Below, one piece after another: positions 34,999 through 44,754 of a DNA stretch of 64,000 nt; positions within the stretch are counted from its first letter, which is position 1, and each line of letters opens with the position of its first letter. This DNA is from Sophora flavescens. Lineage: Eukaryota; Streptophyta; Magnoliopsida; Fabales; Fabaceae. The position numbers and the translations under genes are program-made. Under the pieces are notes generated by a model. The model did not search any database and was not told where the DNA came from. It saw nothing but the letters and a program-made list of their open reading frames with translations. The stretch lies in the NCBI GenBank assembly GCA_030762895.1, contig CM061063.1:99656210-99720209 (forward strand), given 5' to 3'.

Positions 34999-36805
34999 AA
35001 TCACCCCAAGCTTAAAACTTTGCTTGTCCTCAAGCAATTACTCAGGCCATAAGATAATTCAATCAAAGCATGGATAGTGAACCAAGAACCCTAGAAGCTA
35101 ATCCAAGTAATAGGCATTTTTAATAAACACTCTAGAGATAATCAAGTTCAAGTCCAATTAGAAGCTTAGGTTTTTCAAGTTCATGTCCTCACTGATTTGG
35201 GCACTCATCTCACCTCACTCAAGTGTTTTAGGGTTTATTGCAATTCACTCCATTTCCTCAAGGAAAGTATTTTACCATAGGCTTGACTATTAACCAAATC
35301 TCTACTTTATTTAAGAAAACACTTAAGAATCAAGAGGTCTTTTCCTTTGGTTGTAATGTGGCCATGGGATTCATTGTAAGGTGGGAAAATCAAAGAAAGG
35401 GAATTTCAAGAAGGCTAGACAGATTATCAAACATTACAAAGTATGACACCTTCTAAAATACCTTTTGAGGGCTTTGATTTACTTTTTCCACCTTTCTTCT
35501 TTTTCTTTTTTTTTTCTTTTTCTTTTCATTTCTCATTTTCTTTGTCATCCCCTTCTCCAATTTTTTTCTGTTTATTTCATTTTTTATTTGTTTGGAGAAG
35601 GGGAGCTTTTTAGCTTAAGAGAAATGTTTTCATCCCATTCTTTTTCCAACTACCATTTTGCCCTTTTTGTAATACTTTAAAAGGTGCCACACCAAGCATT
35701 ATTTATCAAAGTAATTCAAGGTACCAAGAAAAGTATTTTATCTTTAGGCTCAAAATTGGGCAACTAAGGGTAGCATTTATCATTCAAAGCTCGGGAGGCC
35801 AGAAAAATACCTAGTGCCTCAATCATTTCCAAAAAAAATGTTTTCAGAAATTTTTAAGTTTTGAAATGGTTTCAAGTCAAGTTCTAGAAAATACAGTCCA
35901 TGAGGAATTAAATCGTTCTATCACAAGAAATGGGGTAGATTTAGTGAATACCCCTTTTGGCTCAAAATCTTACATTTAGTAGTTCAAAAATCAGTGAGGA
36001 ACACAAGTTTAAGGGACCACATGCTAATTATCAACTATCAATTGATTATCTCAAGAATTTTTATGTTTAGCCATATCACAAGAATAATGAAAAATTGGGT
36101 TCAAAATTCACTCTCTCAATTCATTTGGCTCCAAGTTCTCACAATCGGATGCATGTTCTAAGTGAGAGGCAATCTAGAGAATGTGATCATACCATATTAT
36201 GCCTATGAGAATGCAATATGAATGCAACAATGCAAATGCAAAAATAAATACCCCTACCCCAAGCTTGATTACTTACATTGTCTCCAATGTAAATAATCAA
36301 GTCGGAGAGAGGAGAAAAATTGGAACAACTTACCTAGTCGGTAGCGGGTGTTGGCTTCACATTCCAGTCAAAACTTGGGTAGACATTTCCTCACGGCCCG
36401 TGAGGCTCATCACGGCTAGGCCGTGATCAATTCTGTCCTCAGGAGTTGCCCTGTCACGGCCGTGGTCTACATCACGGCTAGGCCGTGATGCTCTCTGACC
36501 TTGGCATCCTACTCATCACGCCCGTGATGGTTGTCACGGCTAGGCCGTGATCCTTTCTGTGTCACGGCCGTGACCACTGTCACGGCCAGGGCGTGATGGC
36601 CTCTGACTTTATCTTTTTATGCTCTTCTTCTCTTTCTCAACCTGAAAACACTAGACAAACCTATTAATGATATTTTTGCCTCTTGATCTTCTCAAATTAT
36701 TCAAGAGGTTAAATCAAAAACAAAAGGAAAAAGGGAAAGAAAAACTTGGGTTGCCTCCCAAGAAGCGCTTCTTTATGGTCTTAAGCTTGACCATACTTCC
36801 TCAAG
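34999..36805 (-). other. Non-coding 3' interior of the Athila-like element
   Basis: This follows gag on the minus strand up to the 3' LTR. The minus strand just before the LTR reads AAGCTTGGGGTGA, a polypurine-type tract, and a similar AAGCTTGGGGTAGGGG is at about 36255. A pyrimidine/T-rich patch is at 35490-35580. No RT or integrase sequence was found. Confidence 0.6.
36385..36602. repeat. Palindromic GGCCGTGAT modules in the element interior
   Basis: Four consecutive modules of about 55-60 bases each contain TCACGGC(C)CGTG followed by ATCACGGCTAGGCCGTGAT or a close variant. They are the same modules as in the LTRs. Confidence 0.85.
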
Positions 36806-39130
36806 TCAACCGGGGTCGGCTGGGCGTAGAAGTGCAGGCACACTTCTCTTCCATGGAGCTCCTTCAAATAGTCGTTTCTGCTCATACGGCCAGTAACGCT
36901 TCCGCTTTGCTCTTTTCTCTCGGAGCTTCCTAGCCTTCCTTCCTCCCGGCGGAAGTTTTGTTTCTGCATGGACAGCAATCCCGACTTCACCACTGGGTGC
37001 ATCTTCAACCATGCGTATCTTTGGGGTTGCTTCCATGCTAAGTTCTTTCTCTACCGCTGGAGTCTTTACATCAATTCTGCACACATGGCTCTCAAAAGGA
37101 GGGTTGTTACAAGAGTTAGTCAACTGAAAATTTACCCTACCTTCCTCTACATTTAGAGAGAGTTTGCCATTCCTTACGTCTATTAATGCTCCAGCGGTTG
37201 CCAAGAATGGCCTTCCTAAAATGATGGGGAATTTAGAATTCCCTTTCATGTCCAATACCAGGAAGTCGGTAGGGATGAGAATTTTCCCTACCTTTACAGG
37301 AACATTCTCTAGTATGCCTAGAGGAGTCCTAGTTGAGCCATCCGCAAATTGTAAGGGGAATTTGAATGGTCTCAACTCTTTGCTTCCCAACCTTTCCTTG
37401 ATAGTGAGGGACATCAAGCTCGTGCTAGCCCCTAAGTCACATAAGGCTTGGTCAATTTGCAGTTGTCCGATCGAGCAAGAGATGGAGAAACTACCTGGGT
37501 CTTTCAGTTTAGTAGGCATTTTAGTCTCTACATCTACTTGCTTTTTCCTAACCAACCTTTGTGGGAAAGGTATCGGGGGTTGGTACGGTGGTGGAGGGAC
37601 ATATTTTGGTTCTGGCTCTTCCTTTTCGCTCGTGTCCTCCTCCGGTTCCACGTCCATTTCAGCTACCCCCACCCCAAGCTTATCATCCCTCAAGTGTATG
37701 ACATTGCAATGCTCATTGGGATTTGCTTCGGGTTGCCCCGGGAATGTACCCTTAGGTCTCGAGTACATGCTGGCTTGTTGGGCAATCTGGTTTTCTAGCA
37801 TCTTGTTATGAGTTGCTAAGTTGTCTACCTTAGATGCTAGATCCTTTATTGCCTCACTCACTGCCCTTCCTTGTTGTCTAAACTCCTCATTCTGTTTTGT
37901 TTGAGTTTCGACAAAACTTTCAAATAAAGTCTCGAGTTTAGATCTTTGTACCTGAGGATACCCCGGTGCTGCTCTCTTATTACTTTGACCCTCTTGGAAC
38001 TCATGATTAAGCGTGTTGCTGTAGTTGCCGTAGGAGAGGTAAGGGTTGTTTCTTCTTTGGTTGTAGGGATTTAGGGGAGCATAGTTGGGCAGCTTCGGGT
38101 TCGTATCATAGTAGTTGTTACAAGAGTTCACTTGTTCACTCGAAGCGCCGGATCCATGTGGGCATCCCATCATGTCATGTCCCTGCATTCCACAAATCTC
38201 ACAAACAAGGTTAGTAGCACCTAATGCACTCACATTAGCTCTTTCCAGCCGATCAAAACGTTTATTAAGTGAGTCTATCTTTGACATAATAAGATCTGTG
38301 CTATTTACCTCAAACTTACCCCCCGAAATCTTGTTCGGGTTATTACCTCTTTCGGATCCCCATTGGTGGTAGTTGGTGGCGACATTCTCGATGATGTTGA
38401 ATGCCTCAGTGAGAGGCCTATTCATAAACGCTCCACCGGCTGCAGAATCTAGTGACACCTTCGAAGAGTAGTCTAATCCGTTATAGAAGGTGTGCACTAT
38501 TAACCACCTCTCGAGTCCGTGATGTGGGCACGACTCCAGCAGTCCCTTGTATCGATCCCAAGCTTCCGATAATGATTCTCCGTCTTTCTGGAAGAAGCCG
38601 GTGATCTGGGTTCTTATGTAGGCCGTCTTGGATGGAGGGAAGAATTTCTCCAAGAACGCCTGTTCCAGTTGGTCCCAAGTAGTCAAAGTGTTAGCGGGGA
38701 TTTGCTTTAGCCAGGCCTTCGCCTTTCCAGTGAGAGATGAGGGGAACAGTCTCAAACGTACAACATCGACTGAGGCTCCATGAATCCGGATTGCATCGGT
38801 GAACTCTAAAAATGTCTCTATGTGATCGGTCGGGTCCTCCGAAGGCAATCCTCCGAATTGATGTTGCCTAATCATGTTGATTAGCATAGGCGGTATGGTA
38901 TAGTTTTCCGCCTCAATCTCTGGCCTTGCAATCCCAGTTCGAAAGCCTCTCGCATTTGGGGCTGCGTAATCCTTCAAAGGTTTTGTATCCGGTTGATTCG
39001 CCATGAGTGGAACGGGACTCAACCTTTCTCCCTCTCTTTGTAGTCTTCTACGTCTGTGGAAGGTCCCCTCGATCTCCGGATCAATCTCACTAAGGCTCCC
39101 AAGACTTAGGGATCTTTGTATATAACTCAA
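36806..39130 (-). CDS. Athila-type gag-protease polyprotein
   Basis: A single open frame of 774 codons. The N-terminal basic region precedes a conserved block with PNARGFRTGI and QFGGLPSEDPTDHIETFLE, which opens the Ty3/gypsy gag (Retrotrans_gag) domain at about residues 75-275. A CCHC zinc knuckle, CEICGMQGHDMMGC, follows at about residue 315 and binds nucleic acid. The retropepsin-like protease at about 555-660 has the DLGAS catalytic motif and the later ILGRPFL motif. The C terminus is basic. A normal Athila polyprotein would continue into reverse transcriptase and integrase. Here the frame stops and no such domains follow. The intact frame suggests recent activity or selection for trans-packaging. 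Confidence 0.9.
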   Translation of the reverse strand: MSYIQRSLSLGSLSEIDPEIEGTFHRRRRLQREGERLSPVPLMANQPDTKPLKDYAAPNARGFRTGIARPEIEAENYTIPPMLINMIRQHQFGGLPSEDPTDHIETFLEFTDAIRIHGASVDVVRLRLFPSSLTGKAKAWLKQIPANTLTTWDQLEQAFLEKFFPPSKTAYIRTQITGFFQKDGESLSEAWDRYKGLLESCPHHGLERWLIVHTFYNGLDYSSKVSLDSAAGGAFMNRPLTEAFNIIENVATNYHQWGSERGNNPNKISGGKFEVNSTDLIMSKIDSLNKRFDRLERANVSALGATNLVCEICGMQGHDMMGCPHGSGASSEQVNSCNNYYDTNPKLPNYAPLNPYNQRRNNPYLSYGNYSNTLNHEFQEGQSNKRAAPGYPQVQRSKLETLFESFVETQTKQNEEFRQQGRAVSEAIKDLASKVDNLATHNKMLENQIAQQASMYSRPKGTFPGQPEANPNEHCNVIHLRDDKLGVGVAEMDVEPEEDTSEKEEPEPKYVPPPPYQPPIPFPQRLVRKKQVDVETKMPTKLKDPGSFSISCSIGQLQIDQALCDLGASTSLMSLTIKERLGSKELRPFKFPLQFADGSTRTPLGILENVPVKVGKILIPTDFLVLDMKGNSKFPIILGRPFLATAGALIDVRNGKLSLNVEEGRVNFQLTNSCNNPPFESHVCRIDVKTPAVEKELSMEATPKIRMVEDAPSGEVGIAVHAETKLPPGGRKARKLREKRAKRKRYWPYEQKRLFEGAPWKRSVPALLRPADPG

Positions 39131-39252
39131 AGAGAGATGGATACAATAGAAGGAAAAGATTTTTTTTTTATTTCAGAAATAAAAATCAAATAAAAAGAAA
39201 AGGGTCCAGAAAAATCAATCCAAAATTTGAATTGAGATTCGAAAAGGCACAG

Positions 39253-39270
39253 TCCCCGGCAACGGCGCCA
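39253..39270 (-). promoter_or_regulatory. Primer binding site of the Athila-like element
   Basis: The minus strand reads TGGCGCCGTTGCCGGGGA a few bases after the 5' LTR. This is the standard primer site of Athila/Tat elements, and the match is to a tRNA-Asp 3' end by family knowledge. Confidence 0.85.
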
Positions 39271-39276
39271 AAAACT

Positions 39277-40865
39277 TGATGTGGCGTAAGTCGACGTGCG
39301 ACGACGCTCGTGCGAATCCGGCAAGTGTACCGGACTGCCGTCAAGTAATAAAAGATATCGAACCCACAGAGACTGTGTTCTCGAATCGCAATCGGTTTTC
39401 GAATCGATTAGATCTGGACTTTGTAAGGGTTTTGAAATTGTGTTTGAATTTGAAATTGAAATGATAAACAAACAAAACAAATGTTTTTGGGGTTTTCGAT
39501 TTAAACGGATTCCTAGGGATTTGGGTTACCTTTGAGGTCGTTTATGTTGCTAACAGATTTACCTTTGTTGATTACCGAAATTGCCTTGAAGGCGAGTTTA
39601 TCCTCTAATAGCTTAAGCTCCCTTTCGGGTTACAAAAGCCGTGCCCAATTGACCCGACCCCTACTTTCGTGGTAGTCGATCCCAGATTGGACCCTTTGCG
39701 TTCCGTGACAACTCGTTGCTCCTCGAGGGACGGCTTCTAACTTTCATGATTTCAGTCCCAAGTCTGACTTCTATAGGTCCGACACCCAAGTTCACCGCTA
39801 GGTTCCTCCTTGAAATGTCTCGGTCATGCAAATAACCTAAGTTCACCGCCAGGTTCCTCCTTGGATCATTCACATCTCACAAACTAGTGGCTGCCGGGCT
39901 TTACGAGTGAATCACCCTAGAAATCCTAAGTTCACCGCTAGGTTCCTCCTTAGAACGTCTATGTCACGTAAATAAACGGTTGCCGAAATTTATGAGTGAT
40001 TAACACACTAGAATTCAGATCTAAAACAATTATGAAATCAACAATGGTTTCAACATCAAATTAACATCATTTACAAACCTCGGGCAGAGCCCTAATCCCT
40101 AGAAACTAAGCTACTACTCCAGTCTTGCCATGGAGATGACAAGCTGGGTTGACAACATAATAAAAATCAGAAAAGAGAAGAGAGGAGAAGAGGAGAAGAG
40201 ATCCTAAATCTATGCCTAGAGTAGTAGCCCCCAATGTGTGTGTCCTTGTATCTGATGCCTTGGTCCATATTTATAGAAATGGGGAAGTTAGAGTCCCAAA
40301 CCAACTCAAAATCTGATCTATTTCGGTTTCTTCAGGTCCAAGTAATGCGCTCACGGCCGTGATGGCCATCACGGGCTGGCCGTGACGGTCTCTCCGCTTC
40401 GCGCTTCGCGATGATCCATTAGTTCGCGACGCGAACATAGCTCTCGCGACGCGAGTGCTCCTTTTGTGGCCGTGTTCTGAATCACGACTGGGCCGTGATG
40501 TGCTCTGACTTGTGGTGGTTTTGGGTCACGGCCGTGATGGCTATCACGGCCAGGCCGTGACAAACTCTGACTTCAGCCTTTCTTCTTTTTCAGTTTTGCT
40601 CGATCATGGCCGTGATGGGCATCACGGCTAGGCCGTGATGGGCTCTGTTTGGCTTATTTTCTTCAGTTTTAAAGCTCCATCTTCATCCAAACTTCATCAT
40701 GGTTGGTCTTGAGCAATTTACCCTTGATATCTGCAAAACAACACACGAAAACCGCCTTACCCGTTCCAAAGGAAAATTAACCTAAAATCTAATAAAAATA
40801 TGCCTAAACTACATGAAAATGCATGCAAAATGATAGACAAAGATGATGTGGAATCACACTCATCA
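39277..40865 (-). repeat. Athila-like 5' LTR
   Basis: Partner of 33424-34998, complete, TG...CA on both strands. It keeps all palindromic GGCCGTGA and TCGCGA modules (about 40350-40640). Confidence 0.9.
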
Positions 40866-40870
40866 ATCTT

Positions 40871-41333
40871 CCATAGAGAATTATGGGAAAGTTAATCTTG
40901 TTCTCAGTGAAGATATGGCAGAGACATAACTTATGCAGAGAGCTGACAAGTTGTCCTTAGACTCAGTTTTGTGCAAAACAACCTTGTTCAGCAACCGATG
41001 AAGAATGCGAACCTCATCCTTCATCCCCACTAACTTCCAAGAATGGGTTCTCACAGTATCTTCTTTCATTAGGAAGGCAGCTACCACCTCATAGCCACCA
41101 AGGTCCTTCTCCCAAGTATCAGTAAAGATCACTCCTTCTTGAGCATAGTTGATAGCTTCAGAAATGGTCTTTTCAGAGACCACTATTCTTTTCCCAAGTA
41201 TCTCAGCAGAAATTTCAGTAATTGTTATCTGAGGGTTTCTCCAGAAATCCTTGATTAGGTTTGGGTAGATTGAGACTTTCTCCAAGAACAATCCATCCCA
41301 ACCAGCAACAATAACATCTAAACTATGTACAAG
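40871..41333 (-). pseudogene. Sirevirus envelope-like frame, middle part
   Basis: The minus strand is open from about 41333 to 40881, with segments such as VIVAGWDGLFLEKVSIYP and LIKDFWRNPQITITE. These are typical of the plant putative envelope-like or transposon protein found downstream of pol in sireviruses. The upstream edge meets the composite insert at an in-frame stop, and the downstream edge meets the Athila-like insertion. A frameshift near 40890 separates it from the C-terminal part. Confidence 0.65.
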
Positions 41334-41339
41334 TCAAGG

Positions 41340-42374
41340 TTACTGTAGGGGTAATTTTGGACACGTGGCGAATAACAAGCAGCCCACACACAAATCACAA
41401 AAGACAAAAAGGGGACCCATTTTTGGAAATTTCAGATCAATGGCTTGGACAATGGTGTTATGGTAAATAAATCAGTAAATGGGTCTTTTTTACATTTCCC
41501 TCAGGCGCATTTCAAATTCAAAATTTGAATCCCACTAATCTAGGTCATCATTAGGGGAAAGTTGAAGCTCTATTTTCTATTCCTCTCCCCGATGCCTTTA
41601 TCTTTCTCTTTCTCTCTCTCTCTTTTTTTTCGTTTTAGCATACTCCTCTTGCACGGTTTCAACTTTCTTGCATTTTCTTTCCTTCTTAATTTCATCTCAA
41701 ATCTTCATCTCTCTCATTTTTTTTTCCTTCACTCCTTTCATTCCTTTTCTTTTGTTTCAGATACTGTTGGCCAAGATGAAGCATCAGGGGACTCACCTTG
41801 CCTTTTTCTCAATGTGCCCTCGTCGGAGATGGAGGATGTGCTTCGCGCGGATGATACGGGAACAAGCTTCAGGAGAAGGGTCTCTTCAACTTGACTTGCA
41901 TATAATTCAGGTTACCTCCCTTTTGTTTTGTCTTTTTGTTTGCTGATGTAGAAACTAAAAAAATAAGTTCAGTTTTCTTCTGTAAATGTAGCTTGATGGC
42001 TCCATTAGGAATGAGGAAACAAAAGTCTTGCTGTCAAGAAAAATCAAGATGAAGCAAGGATTGGGTATTTGAACGGATTGGTGGTGTTTTAGGGATATGA
42101 GCAATTAAATGTATTATGTGTAGTGAGTAACTTAAATGCATCTGGAAATTCTGTAATTTAAAATGCTATTATGTGGTTGTGGTTTTGCTTCACTATATGC
42201 CATCCATTTGAGAATAAAACCTAAAAGTAATTTGGAAATGAATGTTTTGAAGGAAACTAGGAAGTAAGTATCAGTTTGTGCATGCTTGATAACCATGGAT
42301 TATTGGGTGTTGAAGCACTATAACTGGGATCATTTGTTCATTTTCGTAATTATTATGGTTGTTGTGATGCTACA
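41340..42374. other. Leader- and exon-like sequence in the composite insert
   Basis: A CT-rich tract (41560-41760) is followed by an open stretch with exon-like composition ending at about 41913 before GTTACC. No protein family was recognised. It may be captured 5' gene sequence. Confidence 0.3.
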
Positions 42375-42773
42375 TGTAACATCCCTGGCTGCTCTATGGA
42401 TTGACGACTGTCCCTACAGACCAACACGGGTCTTTTCAGCATGCTTTATCCTCACTCACACGTGCTTTGTCCCAGGAGGTCACCCATCCCATAATTGCTC
42501 CAAGTCAAGCACGCTTAACTGTGGAGTCCTTAAGTGATGGGCTCCCGAAAAGAAGATGCATCTTATTGGTATAGGTAGTACCGATTAATTCATATAAGTC
42601 ATCCTCAACTATATAGTTCCATACCTACACAGTCTCAGGATCCCTCTTATGCGGGTGTGTAATCGGTTCATTCATGTGTCCCTCCGCCTATAAGCCTACC
42701 AGGAGCCGATCCTTGTCCGTGCCTTCTTGCACCGACGATCACTCCCCGCCCTCGTTGGCACCCGGGTGTTATA
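42375..42773 (-). mobile_element. Cassandra-type LTR containing 5S rRNA-like sequence
   Basis: On the minus strand it runs from TATAACACCCGGGTGCC to ...GGGATGTTACA, a 399-bp LTR-like unit with TGTAAC-type ends, the first decayed from TG to TA. It contains the 5S-like segment that defines Cassandra TRIM elements. The primer site TGGTATCAGAGC is 58 bases upstream on the minus strand, matching Cassandra's very short interior. The expected second 5S-bearing LTR is absent; a different LTR end lies there instead. Confidence 0.7.
42471..42590 (-). ncRNA. 5S rRNA-derived segment (Cassandra)
   Basis: The minus strand matches the 3' half of plant 5S rRNA: AGTTAAGCGTGCTTG (A-box region) and GGATGGGTGACCTCCTGGGA (C-box). 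The middle and 5' parts are diverged. It is not a 5S rRNA gene of the ribosomal array, but the internal polymerase III boxes look usable. Confidence 0.7.
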
Positions 42774-42830
42774 TGCCCACCAGCTTCCGCTTGGTTCGTC
42801 CCCGAACCACACCATACTGGGAGAGGTGCC

Positions 42831-42842
42831 GCTCTGATACCA
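42831..42842 (-). promoter_or_regulatory. Initiator-Met tRNA primer binding site
   Basis: The minus strand reads TGGTATCAGAGC, complementary to the tRNA-iMet 3' end. It lies four bases after an LTR end (...GGGCGTTACA) and leads into the Cassandra-type interior. Confidence 0.8.
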
Positions 42843-42846
42843 TAAA

Positions 42847-43066
42847 TGTAACGCCCTTCGTTACATTAGTAACCCAAATTAATGTTCTATAAAAACCTTT
42901 AAAAATATTTAAGTTAAATAATCTAATCATAAAATTTTTCACATAAATCACTTATGAAAGTATCTCGTATATTCAAAACAAATGAATAAAGTGTTAGTGC
43001 TAAATAAAACATTATGTCCAAATAATTAAAATAAAGCCTCATAAAAATTAACTAATAAATAAATGG
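42847..43066 (-). repeat. 3' end of a long LTR, minus strand
   Basis: Read in reverse, this segment (TTTATGAGGCTTTATTTT ... ACGAGATACTTTCAT ... GGGTTACTAATGTAACG ... GTTACA) matches the 3' part of the plus-strand LTR copy at 44440-44520 and the end of the decayed LTR at 63865. It is thus an inverted, truncated copy of the same LTR family. Confidence 0.65.
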
Positions 43067-43119
43067 CGAGTGAATCATATTATGTGGTCAACCGATATAA
43101 ATGATCAAAAGGTTTCTAA

Positions 43120-44530
43120 AAACCTAGGGGGAACTCTACTGGACTACCGCCGCATAGTGAAAAAATAGGGAAAAGGAGAGCAGCGATGAGTTCAATTGAT
43201 ACCGATAAGGGAACGACACTCATAAAACAATATTGGAGAAAAGGAGAAATATTTTGGTGAAGCATCAATTTTTGTTATAAATAATTTTTAGAGCTTTTTG
43301 GAGGTCTACAAGGAGTAAGTAAACACTTCTTTTCTTAAACTTCCATGGTATATAATTTTAAAGGGTTTGATTATGAAATTAAGAGTAATTATTTGGGGTT
43401 TTGTCTTAAAAATAAAATTGATGATTTATTGGTGATAAATATTTAGGAGATTGAATATTCACATGTTGAATGATATTATTGTTTGATATGCTTCCTGTGA
43501 TATATGATGCCTTAGTGTTGTTTTGATATGAAGTTGATGAATAATAATGCATGTTACATGATGCTATGTGTTGATATTATTTTGGAATGCTTATGAGTTG
43601 TTTTGACATGAGTTATACCATTGAGATTGATGCACGATGTCATATGTCATGTCCTGCGGTCATGACGTATGTCCAAAATATGTTTTGGATTGTTATTTGT
43701 GATTGTTAAGATACCTCCTTCTGGGAAGGGGAAGATAGATACCTCCTCATTAGAGGGGAAGACAGATACCTCCTTCTAGGAAGGGGAAGACAGATACATC
43801 CTCGTTAGAGGGGAAGATAGATACCTCCTCGTTAGAGGGGAAGATAGATACCTCCTTCTGGGAAGGGGAAGACCCATTATAGATACCTCCTTCTGGGAAT
43901 GGGAAGGCAGTGGGACGCCATTGCATTTGTCATGAGTTCATAGACTAAAATTGGGTAATTAAATAAAAGAGACGTGGATGATAAATTGTGATTATTTGGA
44001 CACAAGAGATGCCCTTTGTATGATTTTATTTATGTTATGCGTACTTTTGGTGATGGATTATATATATTGATGATGTTATGACTTGTGAATGAATTTCATG
44101 AGATTGGATTAACTATCCTTAATTTATAGAGAATATTTTGAGTCATATTATTTTGAAAATAGTGGATTACCATGATTGTTTTTCCGGTTACCGTGCCGGC
44201 TGAAAGAAAATCTTTTCGAAAACCTTTTAGAACTATGTTTACTTACTGGGATTATAAATCTCATTAGTGGTGTTGTCTTTCAGAGTTTACAGGTGATGAG
44301 ATACATGATGCAGCGTTTTGAGAGAGAGTCTTGAAGATATTAGTTATAATTTATTTATTTATTTTGGGTTTATTAGATGCCCGTGTTTTGAGACAAAAAC
44401 AATTGTAAAAGGATCATGTGGATTTTATTAATTAATTTTTATGAGGCTTTATTTTGAAAATACGAGATACTTTCATACTTAAGTTCATTCCGAATATGAT
44501 ATATGACAGTTTCAAATGTGAAATTAGATA
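43120..44530 (+). repeat. Long-LTR family, truncated plus-strand copy
   Basis: It aligns with 60600-63720 through TTTGGAGGTCTACAAG(G)AG, CATATGTCATGTC, the hairpin minisatellite, CAGTGGGACG(C/T)CATTGCATTTG, CCGTGCCGGCTGA and GGGTTTATTAG(A/T)(T/G). It is non-coding. By length, non-coding character and TGTAAC/GTTACA ends it resembles LTRs of Tekay-type chromoviruses, but no coding part confirms that. Confidence 0.6.
43711..43910. repeat. Hairpin minisatellite, seven units
   Basis: Units of 27-28 bases begin ATACCTCC and alternate between two types. One has CTCCTC-GTTA-GAGGGG, the other CTCCTTC-TGG-GAAGGGG. Both fold into hairpins with different stem sequences. The penultimate unit has a 35-base variant (GACCCATTATAG), which is also present in the copy at 62907-63186. 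Confidence 0.9.
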
Positions 44531-44641
44531 TGGTAGAAGATCTTTTAAATAATTTAAATATGACATTTTTAAATATGATTATTTTTACATATTATTCATG
44601 CATATATTTCACCCGTGCGTTGCACGGGTCATAAATACTAG

Positions 44642-44754
44642 TTCTTACTCACATCTAAGTTATATTCTTGCAGAATCCCAAAGTTGAAGTGGTGCTCCAC
44701 CGTAAGATTCAGCTTCTCCACATTAAAGGTTGAAGTAACAAAAGAGGAAGCCAT
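44642..44754 (-). pseudogene. Sirevirus envelope-like frame, N-terminal part
   Basis: The minus strand starts ATG at 44754 and is open (MASSFVTSTFNVEKLN and on) up to the Helitron end at 44641. Its position after pol and before the middle part at 41333 indicates the first exonic piece of the envelope-like frame. Confidence 0.5.

Larger units (their letters stand above)
33424..40865 (-). mobile_element. Athila-like Ty3/gypsy element with gag-protease only (TR-GAG type)
   Basis: LTRs of about 1.58 kb begin TGATGTGGCG and end ACTCATCA on the plus strand (33424-34998 and 39277-40865). They are flanked by the 5-bp duplication ATCTT (33419-33423 and 40866-40870). The minus-strand primer site TGGCGCCGTTGCCGGGGA and the gag type are those of the Athila/Tat group. 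Only gag and the aspartic protease are present. Reverse transcriptase, RNase H and integrase are missing, so it would depend on another element. The LTRs are nearly identical over their first 200 bases, so it is much younger than its sirevirus host. Confidence 0.9.
41334..44641 (+). mobile_element. Composite insert with a Helitron-type 3' end
   Basis: This interrupts the envelope-like frame. The right end has a perfect hairpin (ACCCGTGC, GCACGGGT) followed by CTAG and T at 44638-44642, a Helitron 3' end. The left edge (TCAAGG at about 41334) is inferred from loss of the host reading frame and begins TC, but it lacks the usual preceding A. The insert carries a leader-like stretch, a Cassandra-type 5S module, a primer site and two inverted pieces of a long LTR family. 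That mosaic is typical of sequence captured by Helitrons. Confidence 0.5.

Noticed and set aside
37164..37811. 215-codon plus-strand frame
   Set aside because: Antisense shadow of the Athila-type gag-protease frame.
42471..42590. 5S rRNA gene
   Set aside because: Only the 3' half is well conserved and it lies within an LTR-like unit with a primer site, so it is the Cassandra 5S module and not a ribosomal gene.
43711..43910. Spaced repeats resembling a CRISPR array
   Set aside because: The units are contiguous with no unique spacers, and this is plant DNA. It is a minisatellite.
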